NCBI RefSeq assembly: GCF_000972845.2 | Contig: NC_040019.1 | Location: 10,421,868 to 10,485,867 of the forward strand | DNA: 64,000 bases | Source: Larimichthys crocea | Taxonomy: Eukaryota > Chordata > Actinopteri > Sciaenidae | Reading direction: 5' to 3' | Part shown: positions 26,976 to 39,394 of the stretch, piece by piece | Numbering within the stretch: position 1 is the first letter of the stretch | How the letters are laid out: each line of letters opens with the position of its first letter | Notes under the pieces: model-generated | What the model was told of the DNA's origin: nothing | What the model saw: only the letters and a program-made list of their open reading frames with translations | Databases searched by the model: none | Program-made: the position numbers and the translations under genes

Positions 26976-29900
26976 TGTGGAAGAGTAGAGTATTTGTGAG
27001 ATAGCACTAACATTAGCTATTGCTGATATATTTAATTTGATCCTAAATTTATAATATCAAGAGCTCACTTGTTGATGATCTGAGAAAAATAAAAAAGCAG
27101 CACATTTAGACATACCAAATTGTCTGCAAGCAGTCCAAGTGTACAGATTGCTCCTACACACCAACAGTACCACCAGACCAAGAGCCAGTCAGCCATGAGG
27201 GAGACGAGGGATAAACACGAGTGGCAGAGCAATCCCTCAGCCCTGTAGAAAGGTGATACATCCAGCGACACCATCTACAGTTTGGAATATGATAGTCAAA
27301 TGAGCTGTGAAAAGGTTATGCAAATCACTGGGCAACAGCGTAAGCCATGCTGGTTCTGTCATGTTTGGTCAATCTCTTTCACATCAGGGAGTTTCTCACA
27401 AACAGTATGTACAAGACTTTGAAACATTAAGATTTTTTCTTCCTTCATGTGTATGTGAATGAACAGCTTTTCATTTGTTAGCTGCTGATTGAAGTAAGTG
27501 GAAACACGTATTTTGTCTAGTTAATTTCTATCTTTTATTTTTTTTACTGAAGGTCAGTGGAAAGGAACCGTAATGTCATAAAATGTTTTCAGTTGTCTTC
27601 TGATAATCTGCTCTTAATAACTAAAGATGCTCTATAAACATGATGATTAGGAGAATTTTGAGTATTCATATTTTAAGGGAAACAGCAGTGTTTTTAAATC
27701 ACAAAGGTAAAAATGAAACACTCTCTCTCTGCCTCTTTGCTTTGTCTGCTATCACAAATTGTTGTTCCACAAAATATATAAAGTGCTCTCATTCAAAAAA
27801 AAAAAAGCATTTTAAATTTAGACTGCGGAAAATTGCATCCAGATTACACAGCAGGTATATGTATTGTTCATTGTGCTATTTTGAAATGTACTGTTAGTGC
27901 ACTGTAATGATTGTACTGTTTGTTCTCGTTTGATCTGGAAGGAAATTTCACTTGCAACCAGATGCAGTACAAAAATCTTGCTAAATAAAGCCTCTGAGAC
28001 ACCTAAATGCCTGTTTACTTTTCTTCTCGACACCTCAGATAGGGTTTAAAAGTCGTGTCATTACTTTTTGGTGAACATCTTTACAGATTCTCTGTATTTG
28101 CATATTTCTGTTCAGAGTTGGGGTAAGCTGGACCCAGCAAGCTCTGAGAAGGTGGCAGGGAAACACGCTATACAAGTCACCAGTCTGCAGGGTAAACATG
28201 GACAAACGCATACATTCCTCCGGGCAACTTAGGGCCTCAAATTTACCTGATTTGCATTTTTGAGCTGTTGGGTGACGGTTGAACACACACAGAGGAAAGT
28301 CATGTGAAGAAAAACAAGCAAACATGCAAATGCTCACACAACAGGCCAGATCCAAGTTTGTCTGCAACCGTTTCTGGTAATCCTGAAAACATGGAGACAT
28401 TTAGGAAACACTGCTGACAAGTTAAAGGGCTTATCTAAATGAAACAATAATTGAAGCATTAATAATTCATGATTATTTCTCCATTTAGAAAACAACAATT
28501 TTCTGTATGTACCATCTCTGTCTAGAAGTCCTTGCAGGCAGCACTGTTTTTTATGCACATTGTTATTCTTGTGTTTTGTAATTCAAGTGATCTCTCATGT
28601 AGTAGCTGCAGTAGAAAAAGCTATTCTGGGGAGATGGTGTAGATATTGATGAAAGAAACAATAACGTGTATTGCCATTTCTTTCATCATAATCTCAGAAA
28701 AATCCATTTTAATTATTCAGACATGTCAAAGCCTGTCAAACTATTGGAAGAAGCCCTTCATTGGGTCTGTCTTATATAATATAGAATCATAATTAAAGAG
28801 GCGCATACAGTTTATATGTATATGTGTTCATTGTGTGTGACTATATGGGATTGTCTGTGTTTTATGAGGGCAAGACGTCAAACAGGTAAAAAAAAAAAGA
28901 ACTCACCAGACTTGTAGTTGAAGATACTATCAGGGCGACAATCATTTTATTTTCTCGTATCTCCTTTTGCCGCCTCTCCATTGGCACACAGTGGACCTCT
29001 AGTAATGTTTGCTGACCCATACAAGACTGCTGTGTCTCAATTCCAGTCTTGGGAATATTTCAAGATGGTGCATTTGAGTTCTCACACATCATACAGGAGT
29101 ATGCACTATAGGAAAAGTCACATTTTTAATTCACCTCTCGTATTTGATCGTTTTTATTTGCAGAAACCTAAAAAAAACAAAAACCTAACTGAAGATGCTT
29201 GTTTTGAAGTAGCAATAATATTTTCCCAGTGAAAATGGTAATACATTAATATTAATGTATCCAAAAAATCATTGGCCACCTTCTAAATCTGTACAGCGCC
29301 CTCCCACTCATCCCGCTCTCCCACCGCTTAGACCATCTGAATCCCTGACGACTGGTCTGTTTTTAGCCGTGCTGGATGGAGGCCTGACACGGTGTGCGGG
29401 GGAGGCCGGACCAGTGGGGATGTCCTGGTGCAGTCTGTCCTCTGCTGTACGCTGGACTCCTGGCCATCCCATATTAATCAGATTTGCCGCAGCAGCCATA
29501 TGTCCAAGCAGCATGATAAACCCCGGCTGCTACCTGGCACCCACAGGACGCACTGTCAACACAGTGTGTGTGTGTGTCTGCATGGGTGTGTGTATTTCAC
29601 ATGTCATTCCTCCAGAGACTTTCCTAGAGAAGATCTGTTGAGACATCAAAAATACTTTTGGCATAAATACTACAAGTGTTTTTGTGTGGTTTTATATTTT
29701 TTGAGTAAAAAAAAAGCATGAATGAAAAAAAAAAGGCCATCAGAGGTAACCCTGAAGGAGGAGGAAGTCAATTTTGGGCCAAGTGATCGTTTGCCACAGT
29801 GTTTGGGAAATACATGGGGCTATGTACGTCACTGCAACAGAAGAACTGGCACAACGGACCTGCATTTAAAAAAAGACTCATTCCTGTTTCCATCTGTCAC

Positions 29901-31400
29901 CTTATGCCTAACAGCACATTATATATTTCATATTTTCACATGATTAAGATCCCAAAGGCGTCACATATTTTAGACACTGTTTGCATCACACTGTTTAATA
30001 GCATTGTGCAGAATCCAACCCAGTATTAGCACTGGTGACACAGTGTGCAGGTTGGTGATACAAAGACTGACTGAATATAATTTCTTATCTTGAAGCTTTC
30101 TATTAAATTCCACAAAAAAAGAAGGGGAAAAAAATGTATCCCATAATCCATAATTCATAACCGAACCCTCGCAAGAGGCAACACTTGTCAAACATGATTA
30201 ACTACGTCTGTATCTTACACAAATTTAATTCCTCTCTGTGTCTCTGCCTGTAAATCAGCAAACAATCACTAGCGAGCGAGCTCATAAGATTTGTGGCTGA
30301 TGTTTTTCAGGTGTTTGAATGTCACAGATGGGATTTTAGGGTAAAAAAACAAAAAAAACCAAAAAACTTTCAGGGATGCAAACAACTTTGAAAAGCTGCA
30401 GAACAGTTTACATGCTCTTGTTAAAATCTGGGCAGATGTTATTGCCATCTACTGTCTGCAAAAGACAAAAGAAACCCTCAAAGCACTCTCTCACACATAC
30501 ACACACACAGCGAGGAAATTACTATGAACAGGTATTAAAAATAAACATGCTGGCATGAAGATAAATATAATGCTCCATATTAGAGTGTGTTGAATACTAA
30601 TAATCTTTGCCTAGAATTATGCAAGAACAAAAAATAGACCCAAGAGTAGATCACTTTTAATGTAATCGAGCTTTAATGTGAACTTTATATTGTATGCATG
30701 ATGCATGATTCATCCAGCTGAGAACGAAAGATGAACTGAGGTCAGGGAGAGAGAAAAAAGTGACTTTTCTTAAGATAGTTTGAGTGTATGAATGTGAGCA
30801 CTCTTGACATAAGAATGTTTCTCCTATCGAATAACTGTCACCTACATGATCATATATGTTTTATACACACACGTTAGATATCTGAGTGTAACATTCATCC
30901 TAATAGGCGTCACCAACTCTTTTCAACAAAACCCGCTGAGGCAGATTAACGTTCTCAGATGACATTATAGTCATTCAATCATGCAAGGTAGAGTCTTCTC
31001 CTCAGTACCCACCCGCCCATGCGTGCCCCTTTTTCTTGATACTTAACCCCCATCCACCCATCCACCCACCCACCTTACTTCCTTCCACCCGTCCTTTACA
31101 CTGACATACATCTGAGCAAGGACCCTGCACCTTTTGTCTTGGTCTCCCTCTTTTGTTAGCAGCTGGTGGACAGAGCAGCAGCCTGCAGCAGCAGCAGCAG
31201 CATCATGTATACTTTAGAGTAACGACAGCACACTGCAACATTAATACTCTTTGGGGGGGAAATGTTTTATTTGAATAAAGATGATAAATCTTTGAGGGGG
31301 AGTGTGTGATCATTGGATGGGACTGGGGACTTTTATACATATGTTTTATTATGAATGTATTATGATATATTTATTATTATATTTCATTTTTTATTTATAT
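26976..31400. other. Non-coding flank upstream of the promoter candidate
   Basis: No gene was recognised. A short TG tract lies at about 29,564-29,578. CCAC/CCAT tandem units lie at about 31,046-31,075 and a short CAG run at about 31,184-31,201. The stretch 29,270-29,545 is GC-richer and repeat-free, a candidate regulatory element. Confidence 0.5.
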
Positions 31401-31406
31401 AAATTG

Positions 31407-31471
<65 letters not shown>
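31407..31471. repeat. (ATCT)n tetranucleotide microsatellite
   Basis: About 16 uninterrupted ATCT units, ending in a GTATG variant. It lies about 100 bp upstream of a TATA-like box and is likely to be length-polymorphic. Confidence 0.97.
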
Positions 31472-31472
<1 letters not shown>

Positions 31473-31569
31473 GTATGTTGTCTGTCTGGTTGAAGTGTGA
31501 AGCAGTATCATCACCACCAAAGTGAACTGCAGATAACCCCATGACGTGGCAGACACAGTATGGAAAGCG

Positions 31570-31578
31570 TATATAAAA
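31570..31578 (+). promoter_or_regulatory. TATA-like box
   Basis: TATATAAAA, placing a start site near 31,600, about 100 bp after the ATCT microsatellite. Confidence 0.3.
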
Positions 31579-32362
31579 TTCACAGAGCCCTGCGTGTATC
31601 TGGTGGTGGTCTGAGCCGCTGATAAGGCTTTGCGGGGCTATCTGACTTCAGTCTAGATGAAGGATGAGCTTCTCAGACATAGACGTTGTCCATCCTGCTG
31701 ATGCTCCCTCGTCTCATCGTAAACTCTTGTGCACCCTCTGGTGCTTGCTAGTCTCCCAAACTTCTTTGTGTAGCCTGCTTTGCAGATTGTCTTCCTTGTC
31801 TGTGTGGTTGCTCATTATTCAGAGACAGACGGATCTCAGGTCATCTGCAGCTGCAGCAAAGGAGAAGCAGGAAAGATGGCGATCATCCATTAGACCGACC
31901 GGGCGCACGCATGAAATACGAGGACAACTTTTGGGAGGATCGCTTGAGGAGAAGATTGTACCAGTGAGTTTTTTTCCCCTCACTCTTGCACTATATTTCC
32001 AGTTTCGCCAAGATTTCGGCTTTGGGCTTTCAAGGTCTGCGAGAACGTCGGTATGGTAGATCATGGGATATAATTTGGAGAGCGCCTCGTGAATGACCTG
32101 GAAAGAGCTGACCCCCCTCCACCGTTTCTCCTTTTTTTTTTTAATAGTCCAGGTCCAGCAGACTTGGGAGAGGAAGCCGGGGCGAGATTTTTTTTTTTTT
32201 TTAGTCGGGTGGGCGCTCCGGCTGGCACCCATGCAGCCAAAGTCAAGTGGGTCTTCTCGCTTCCCAGTTAATATCCTAACCAACCTTACCTCGCTTCCTC
32301 GCTATGTCGCCTGTCGGTTTGTTGTCAAAGTGACACAAGGAAATGGACGCGGTGGTGTAATG

Positions 32363-32369
32363 TATAAAA
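32363..32369 (+). promoter_or_regulatory. TATA-like box inside the CpG-rich block
   Basis: TATAAAA followed by a GAGA run, with a start site expected near 32,393-32,400. The CpG context makes it a better promoter candidate than the one at 31,570. Confidence 0.35.
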
Positions 32370-33156
32370 AGAGAGAGAAGGGGGTCGCCTTGCGTGTTTC
32401 AGCAGCACCGGATCGGAGGAGTGTTTTGTTATTCTGACATGTCTGGTCAGGGGAATTGCTTTTTTGGCCCCGGTCTGTTGTGCGTCCCCGTCCCCCCCCC
32501 TCTCTTCTCCTCTCTCCGGCCGTGCGTGTTGTTGCGCGTTAGCTTCATGGAGAAGCCATTGCACGGATTGCTCTCCTCTCTCCAAACCAGCCTCCATTAG
32601 CGACACAGAGGAGCTGGCATAGCCGCTGGGTCCAGTCATACATACACACACTATGCAAAGCCATGTCCAGTGTGTGGAAGCTATATGTGCAACCTCTCTC
32701 TCCCACCACCACCAACACCACCTCTCCACACACACCCCCTCTCCACAGCTTCTTTTTTTTATTTTTTATAAAACCTTATCTGGTGGCGATTTTGAGTCGG
32801 TTCTCCACAGGGTTGGAGGTAGATATCTCTTGGTGGTGACATGAATGTAAGCGCAGTGTGGACTTGATCTGCTTTATTTTTTATTTTTTTTTTATTATTA
32901 TTACTATGTTTTTGGTGCTTTTTTTTTTTTTTTTTTTTTTTTTTGGTGTGTGCCTACATTGTTTAACCCTGCACTGTTTGGATGCCTTGTTTGCTGTCAC
33001 TGGTCTCAAAGTCAGGTATGTCATTACTAGTCTAAAGGGCTTCACCATAAAATGGAGGAAAGCAGATGAGTCTCCAAGGAGAGCCCTGGAGTCAGACAGA
33101 CAGGATCTCACGCCAGAACAAAGGTTGTGTTCAAGAAAATAATCGGCCACAACCAC

Positions 33157-33292
33157 CTCCTCCTCCTCCTCCTCCTCCTCTTCCTTCTTCTCTTCCACCA
33201 CCTCCTCCTTCTTCTTCTTCTTCTCCTTCTTCTTCTTCTTCTTCTTCTGCTGCTGCTGCTGCTTCCTCTTCTTCTGTTGCTTTTTTTTCTTC
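33157..33292 (+). repeat. Compound trinucleotide tract (CCT)n(TTC)n(TGC)n
   Basis: An almost pure pyrimidine strand of about 90 bp is followed by five TGC units and more TTC. Long Leu, Pro or Ser runs in the translations are artefacts. It also provides an exceptionally long polypyrimidine tract upstream of a TTTTCAG acceptor-like site at 33,301-33,303. Confidence 0.9.
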
Positions 33293-33303
33293 TGTGTTTT
33301 CAG

Positions 33304-33347
33304 CTCGGAAGTTTAGTCATCTAGAGGAAGCAGAAGAACTCTGCAAA
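33304..33347 (+). other. Candidate small non-coding exon (weak)
   Basis: A 44-bp segment bounded by an acceptor-like TTCTGTGTTTTCAG and a donor-like CAAA|GTGAGG. If real, it would be a second untranslated exon of znf462. There is no coding evidence and no homology I can recognise. Confidence 0.22.
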
Positions 33348-33601
33348 GTGAGGTTAGGTCCCTTTAGTTGGGCTTTCAAGGTTAACTCGAGTGTTTTAAC
33401 TCCCATCAACTTGCTGCTTTTTTTATTTTTTAAATTTCCGCACAGTTAAAAACAGCATTTGTCATGTGAATATATATAATTTAAACATTTTTGTAATCTA
33501 TTTTGATGTATTGCAGGTGACACTTTTGGGACAGTGTTGTGTTTGTAATGATGGCTGAGCGGACACATGAATGAGAGAGGAATTTAAATGCTGAATGATG
33601 C

Positions 33602-33602
<1 letters not shown>

Positions 33603-33639
<37 letters not shown>
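33603..33639. repeat. (GT)n microsatellite
   Basis: About 18 GT units. A CA-rich partner stretch follows at about 33,686-33,712. Confidence 0.95.
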
Positions 33640-33641
<2 letters not shown>

Positions 33642-34133
33642 GTGGTCATGCAGGTAGTTAATGTTCAACAAAGTGGTCTCAGCATGCACACACACACACA
33701 TGTGCACACACACTTCTGTGTGACTGTTGCAGATAGTTTCTTTAAGGAAGTTCTCAAGATGATTCTCAGATGAGTTTCCTTCTTTCTCTTGTTTGTCTGC
33801 ACACACTGTGACGGCTTTGAGTCCGAAAAGCAAAGTGTTATGTTTGATATTCTTACTCATGTATGTATGTAGTCATTATTTATGAAATGACTAGTGGACC
33901 CACTTGTGTTTATTTGGCTGCACACGTGCCTGTTTTTGCAGGATTACTTGCCGTTTCAAGTACTTTAAAAGTTATTCAATAGATCAGCTCGTTGGTTATC
34001 TATTAACTAGTTCAATGTTGTAATGCACTCTGTATCCACCTGGTGACTTTTCACACATTATATCCTTAAGGTGTTTGTTGACCAGCCTGTCAGGAGAGTG
34101 AAGGAGGTGCAAGCTGTAGTGTGCTCCTCTGTG

Positions 34134-34159
34134 TTTGTGTGTGTGTGTGTGTGTGTGTG
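34134..34159. repeat. (TG)n microsatellite, short
   Basis: About 12 TG units preceded by TGTGTTTG. Confidence 0.85.
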
Positions 34160-34911
34160 GCTGTGCTACGCTCTGCAGTTCCCCTGGCCACTGTGTGAAA
34201 TCTTGCTGACAAGGAGACTGTGAGCTTGACACACTGTGCTGCGACAATGCTGGGGCTGAGAAGAGCAATCAAAATGGTGGCGATGCTCCTTCTCTCTGGC
34301 ATGGCAGCAGGGCAAACAGGTTCTCAAGGAGGGAGCTGATAGAGGACAGGCCGGACAGGAATCTGCTGCGGTCGACACATTTGTCTCGCGGGCGGGTGCG
34401 GTGGCTGTAGTCTAGTGGATGTTCTGCAAATGTGCCCAGTGATTGGGATGTTTCTTTATTGTGGAGAAAGCTCTCAGATTGTTTCAGCGATACTGACACC
34501 GTGCGCCTGTGTTTCTTTGAGCTTTAAGTTTCTGTAGTAACTTTCACCAGTCTTCAACACATTCTCGACTCTTTTCTCAATTGTGAAGCTTATTCAAGCT
34601 CCACCAGAAGCTAATCTGTCTCTGCACAGGTTTTCACTTTAGCTCAACCAGCTAAGGTCATGCAGGTCAGGGATGTTTGCTTTTGCTGTGGGTGAGATGG
34701 TATTTCCAGTAGTTTGTGTTTATAGTCAAGCAAGGCTGGATTACTGACAGGGCAAAGTGTGCATCTGACCCAGGGGTCCCAGACTCTCAAGAGGACCCCA
34801 AAGTTTATCAGAGCGGCAATTACTTTGTTGTAATTTGATTATTTAGATAATTACCTGGTAATATACACCACTAATGTCAATGTAAAAAATGTAAAAACAC
34901 AGGGCCCTTGG

Positions 34912-35165
34912 GTCCAATCAATGGTTTGATAGACAGAAAATGAATCTGCAACTATTTTGACTATTGATTTATCATTTAATTCATTTTTTAAGTAAGAAAA
35001 CCAGTTCCAGTTACTCCAATATGAGGACTTTATGCTTTTATCTGTTTGTAAACTGATATAATTGTACACAGTTGCTCTTATTTTTCATATTGTATCTTAG
35101 TAAATTGAATACCTTAATATTTTGTTACTGTGAATCAGACAAAACAAGACATACAAACCTGTGGC
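34912..35165 (+). repeat. Dispersed repeat family A, copy 1
   Basis: It carries TGATAGACAGAAAATGAATCTGCAACTATTTTGACTATTGATT, then TTCCAGTTACTCCAATATGAGG, TAGTAAATTGAATACCTT and CAGACAAAACAAGACAT in order. I recognise this as a common teleost interspersed repeat with a CGATTAATCGATT-type head. Non-coding. Confidence 0.65.
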
Positions 35166-35681
35166 CTTGGGGCAGTTCTCACTTTTTCTTCCAGTTTTTT
35201 GAGACAAATATATTAAGAGAGGAAAAGAATAATCATCATTTGCAGCCAGACTAACTCAATTGGATTTAATATCATGAGCATTTTAATAATATTCTGCTTA
35301 CATTGTGCTGTTTTAAATCATTTTATCACCACCTAACCGGGGCTGGATTGGAGTTTATCTGGCTCTTCATGTTTTTGAAGTTTCTGTAATTTCTTAAACA
35401 GCCCATTTATAATATATTAACACAGCATCAATCTATTAAGTGGATAACATAGCATCATGGTGCTTGTAGTTTTAACTGTAATTTCATGGTTTATATGTGT
35501 GACTGACTAAACATTGTTTGGGGTGGTTTTGCGTTAAATCTTTAACACACATCATCGCTGGAGTTCAGCTTTAAGGTGACAACAGGTCAGAACCAAACTA
35601 TGGTGGATAGTTTTAGAAAAAAAAAATTACATAACTAGATTTTTGCGAGGTTTTTTCAGGATTACGCCTAAAAAGCTTGCC

Positions 35682-35703
35682 GGAGAGAGAGAGAGAGAGA
35701 GAG
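35682..35703. repeat. (GA)n microsatellite, short
   Basis: About ten GA units. A CA-rich interrupted tract follows at about 35,813-35,842. Confidence 0.85.
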
Positions 35704-38700
35704 CACAGAACACAGGATTAAACAAGAGAGACTTCTGTGATGGTTTGAATGCTGGAAGGAAGTGGTTGTGAAGCTCATCACTCACCCTGATATTCTTTCT
35801 GTGCCTCTTGCAAACACACACACACATACATACACATACACACCCTCCCTCCTTCTCTCTCATTCACTCACTCACATTGGGTGATGCACTCCTCCATTCT
35901 TCTCTACCTGGGGCAGTGAAGAAGGCTAGGGAGACACACAAAAGCAAATTGAAATGCTCCAGTGAGTGCTTTCTTGACATGATGCATGGCTCATGAGATG
36001 CAGCTTGGCCCTGCTGCTACACTTGTAAGTGTGCTGAGACACACACAGGTCTCCAGATCCAAAAAAACATAGTCTTTACAATGGCAGCATGAAAACACTA
36101 CGCATTTCTACCAACCTTCCTCATTCCGTATACAGGTTTTTTTCTTGATTTGGATATAAAAGTGGCGTTACAGTCGAGTAGTTGAATACTGTGTAACTAA
36201 ACGCTGATGTGAAAAACTAAAAAGCAACATCATGTCAGAGTTTAAATGGAACAAGGAAGTGGCTTGCTAGAGGTGTCATTCCAGTTTCTGTTGTCTGTTG
36301 CCACGTCACATCGCTGCAAAACTGGTTCCTCCTCTCTGCTTTCCATCAGAACATCAACAATTCAAACGACACCTTCCCCCCTCCCGAAAAAAGAATGTGT
36401 GTAGCTCAATGTAGCTCCCAGGTAGATCTTTTCCAGTCCTTTCAGCACATATGTTAAGCATGTAGAGGGTTAGATTGATAGAAAAGTATGTCTTCAGGTA
36501 TAAAGTGGCCATGCTGATGAGACAGTGTGTCCAGTGAGATAAATTAAGCCATCATGGCATGCTCAAGTTTCCAGCCTAAATTCAGGATTTATGTCCTTCT
36601 CTACGAAGACACAGTGAACCGACTCTGTCAGCCTTGAGCTGCCTGTGGTGGAAAAAAATCCTGAATTCTTTGGAGACGCCCGTTCCTTGGGCAGTGTGGT
36701 GCCACCGGACAAGGCCTTCATTGAGCAGGAACAGGAGTGGTCTTGTAGAAGGGATCCACACTGGCTCGGCCTACGAAGCAACAGAGCTGTCCAAGGACGA
36801 TTAAATATTTAAGAGCTTGGAAAGGAGGTCTCAGTGGTAAGTTAATATTGATGGGTCTCTCATCTTTCCCTTCTCAAACTTGTTGCCTCAAGAGGTCGGT
36901 TTGGTGAACCTGGAGAGGTTCTCTTCTTGGATAGACTCAGCTTTAAAAAGCTGTCCAGAAAAAAACCCTGTCTATCCTCCATGTTAGTTCTACGTTTACT
37001 GCAAATAAACCAGGCATGAGTTTGACTTTTCAACTCTTTTTTTATTGCTTCACATGTCCTCTATTGGTCACTCTGAAATACTCCATCCTGACTAGCTTGT
37101 AACCTCACCCACTCCCTGTAACTGAAGTAACTGCCATGTCAGGCTTACAAGGAAGTCAGCATTGCAGTGTTTTCTGGCAGTTGTCCACTGAGCACCACTT
37201 ACAAGAATGCCTTCAGTGCATCTCGCTGCCTTTCCTTGTCATCTTTTGTTGTTGTTGTTCTTCTTCTTCTTCTCATTTTTTGGTGAATTGCTGGAATTGG
37301 ATACTGCCGAAGGCATTTTAATAGATATAAACAGGATGGAAAATAGTAATGAATGAAGGCGTTAAACTGTTGATTGAGATGAGATAAGGGTCCTTCCATG
37401 GAAGATTGTTTTGTTCGTAGCAAGGAGGAAGTGGCATCATACATACAAATCATAGTTTTACTTAATTACTACCCTTGAGTTTGCTACCTAGAGAGCTGAA
37501 CGGTGTAGTTTGTTGCCAGTTATCCATATATGTTGTCTGAGATAATACAGGGTTTATTTGAGATGGCAACAGATTGATTTACATCAGGAAATGGTTTCCT
37601 AGGAGAGATAGACTACAAGGCTGTGTGGAATGTAAGGTTTCCTGGAGTAATTGTCTTTGTGGAAAAACACTTCCTGGTTTCTCTCCAAGATCTGTCCTTG
37701 GACATCCTTCACTTGCCCTCGACTCTTCAGTGGTGTTTATATAGCCCATGATCCTAGTTTTAGGACATCTGAATAGAGCATATTTTGTGAACACGTATGG
37801 TTTAAAGACTTGTGTGTTGTGTTTGGAGTGGTAAAAACATGTTTTATTTTGCTGCAGTCTACTTGTGTACAGTACTTGATAGAATTCCTTTTCTGAGAGT
37901 TTTTCTCTTCAAGCTCGAGGGAAGAAACCTCTTGAGAAAACCAAATATATCTACCTATTCCTTCCCATATAAAACTGTAAAAATAATCACGCCTAAGGCT
38001 ATTAATTAAATTGTGCACTTAATAATTTTTGGATGGAATATTTAATCATGTTGCTGAGGGTTGCCCCAAGTTTTTATCTTTTATGCTTTTCAGTCTAGAA
38101 GAAAAAGAGATTTTACCTCTCTCATAGAAGCACTGACTGCACCTGCATCTGATCATGTTATCTACTGAAGATTACACAGGTATGTCTTCTTAGTGTTTAG
38201 TAAGGCAGGGTTAGTAAAAGCTCCACATTTAGAGGCGCAGTCCTCAGATCTCTTTAGGACGTTGCCTTCAGCTTGTGAAGAACAGCGGAGCCGCACTCTA
38301 GGTGGCCATCTTTGCAGTGAACAAAACCACACATCTCTCTTCTGCTTTTGCTGACTGCCATGACAGTCTGCAGAGGAACAGACAGGAGGGGAAGCTGGTC
38401 CGTGCTCTTAAAGTTAAACACTTCCATCTGTGTAACAAGATAGCAGAAGCAAGCAGAGGCAGCTCCACACAGCTGAGCTGAGAGGACAGTCAAAGACCTT
38501 GAGGAGCGCAAAATGGTGGATGGCCGTGCCACTGATACTCCTGCATGATTGGCTGTGTCTCCTTGGCCACAGTGGGGCCGGCTGTGTGAAATGGAGTCCT
38601 CTGTGTGGAGCGCTGGCCCAGCCTCAGCTCTGATGCAGAAGATAATTCTGTCAGCCCCGTGAGAGAGAGACGAGAGAGCAGCCAAGTGAGGTGACTATAC

Positions 38701-39372
38701 TAAGGGGAGGTTGAGCTGTAGACATCTAGAGAATTCAAACTCATGCGTCTTATCCCAGTGACTTGATGTCTTATGGTCTGACTTATGTTATTAACTGCAT
38801 TTTTCATGTGGCGCTTTTTGCATTAGCTGACACGCGGTGGCTACAAAAAAAAAAAGAAGAACAGCTCAGATAAAAAGATTCATTTTTGGTTTTGTTAACA
38901 GGAATGAAGAGAGAACTATGTAAGGGTATTCATTATCTAACCTTCACACCCAGCAGGCTTTAGCAGAGGGATTTACCAGCCCCCTGTTTTGTTGCTTTGT
39001 GAGAATTTCAGGCTTGAAGGTCACATAACTATCTCTCGTGATTAAAACGTAAATGCAGAAGATGCAAAACACTGTAAGTGCTAGAATTTTGAATGGAGTA
39101 GGGTTTTTTTTTCTTCTTCTTTTGAGGGGGGGGCGTGAGTGAGTTTTCACCATGACAACCTGAAGATAGTAGCCAAATGGAAGATGGCCATTAATGCTTG
39201 TCTCCTTCTAATCTGCTTGGTCATTATCTTCTGTGCAAAAGAGGTTAAATGTTGCTATCGAGTGCTCTGGGTTGCAGCCGTCCTCCTTTTCAGACAGAAC
39301 AATCCGAGCCCTTTGCCGAAGACAAAGGCTACCCTTGGAGCAAGGTTACTTGTACCATGATGGCCAGCTTCT

Positions 39373-39394
39373 TTCTTTCTTTCTTTCTTTCTTT
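39373..39394. repeat. (TTTC)n tetranucleotide repeat, short
   Basis: Five to six TTTC units ending in a T run. Confidence 0.85.

Larger units (their letters stand above)
31560..33020 (+). promoter_or_regulatory. znf462: Candidate znf462 promoter, CpG-rich, with possible 5' UTR exon
   Basis: CpG dinucleotides are dense between about 31,870 and 32,640, in contrast to CpG-poor surroundings. TATA-like boxes occur at 31,570-31,578 (TATATAAAA) and 32,363-32,369 (TATAAAA). Consensus-like splice donors follow at 31,963/31,964 (CCA|GTGAGT) and 33,015/33,016 (CAG|GTATGT). The znf462 start-codon exon at 54,095 begins with a 3' splice acceptor, so an upstream untranslated exon must exist, and this is the strongest site on the + strand. 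Poly-T runs at about 32,133-32,144, 32,190-32,203 and 32,921-32,944 break up the island. Which TATA box and donor are used cannot be decided from sequence. An upstream ATG at 31,664 opens a 100-codon frame to the first donor. Confidence 0.5.

Noticed and set aside
33127..33324. Leu- or Pro/Ser-rich frames
   Set aside because: Produced by the CCT/TTC/TGC compound repeat, not protein-coding.
38254..38685. 143-codon open frame on the minus strand
   Set aside because: No family resemblance. Kept only as a regulatory-DNA candidate.
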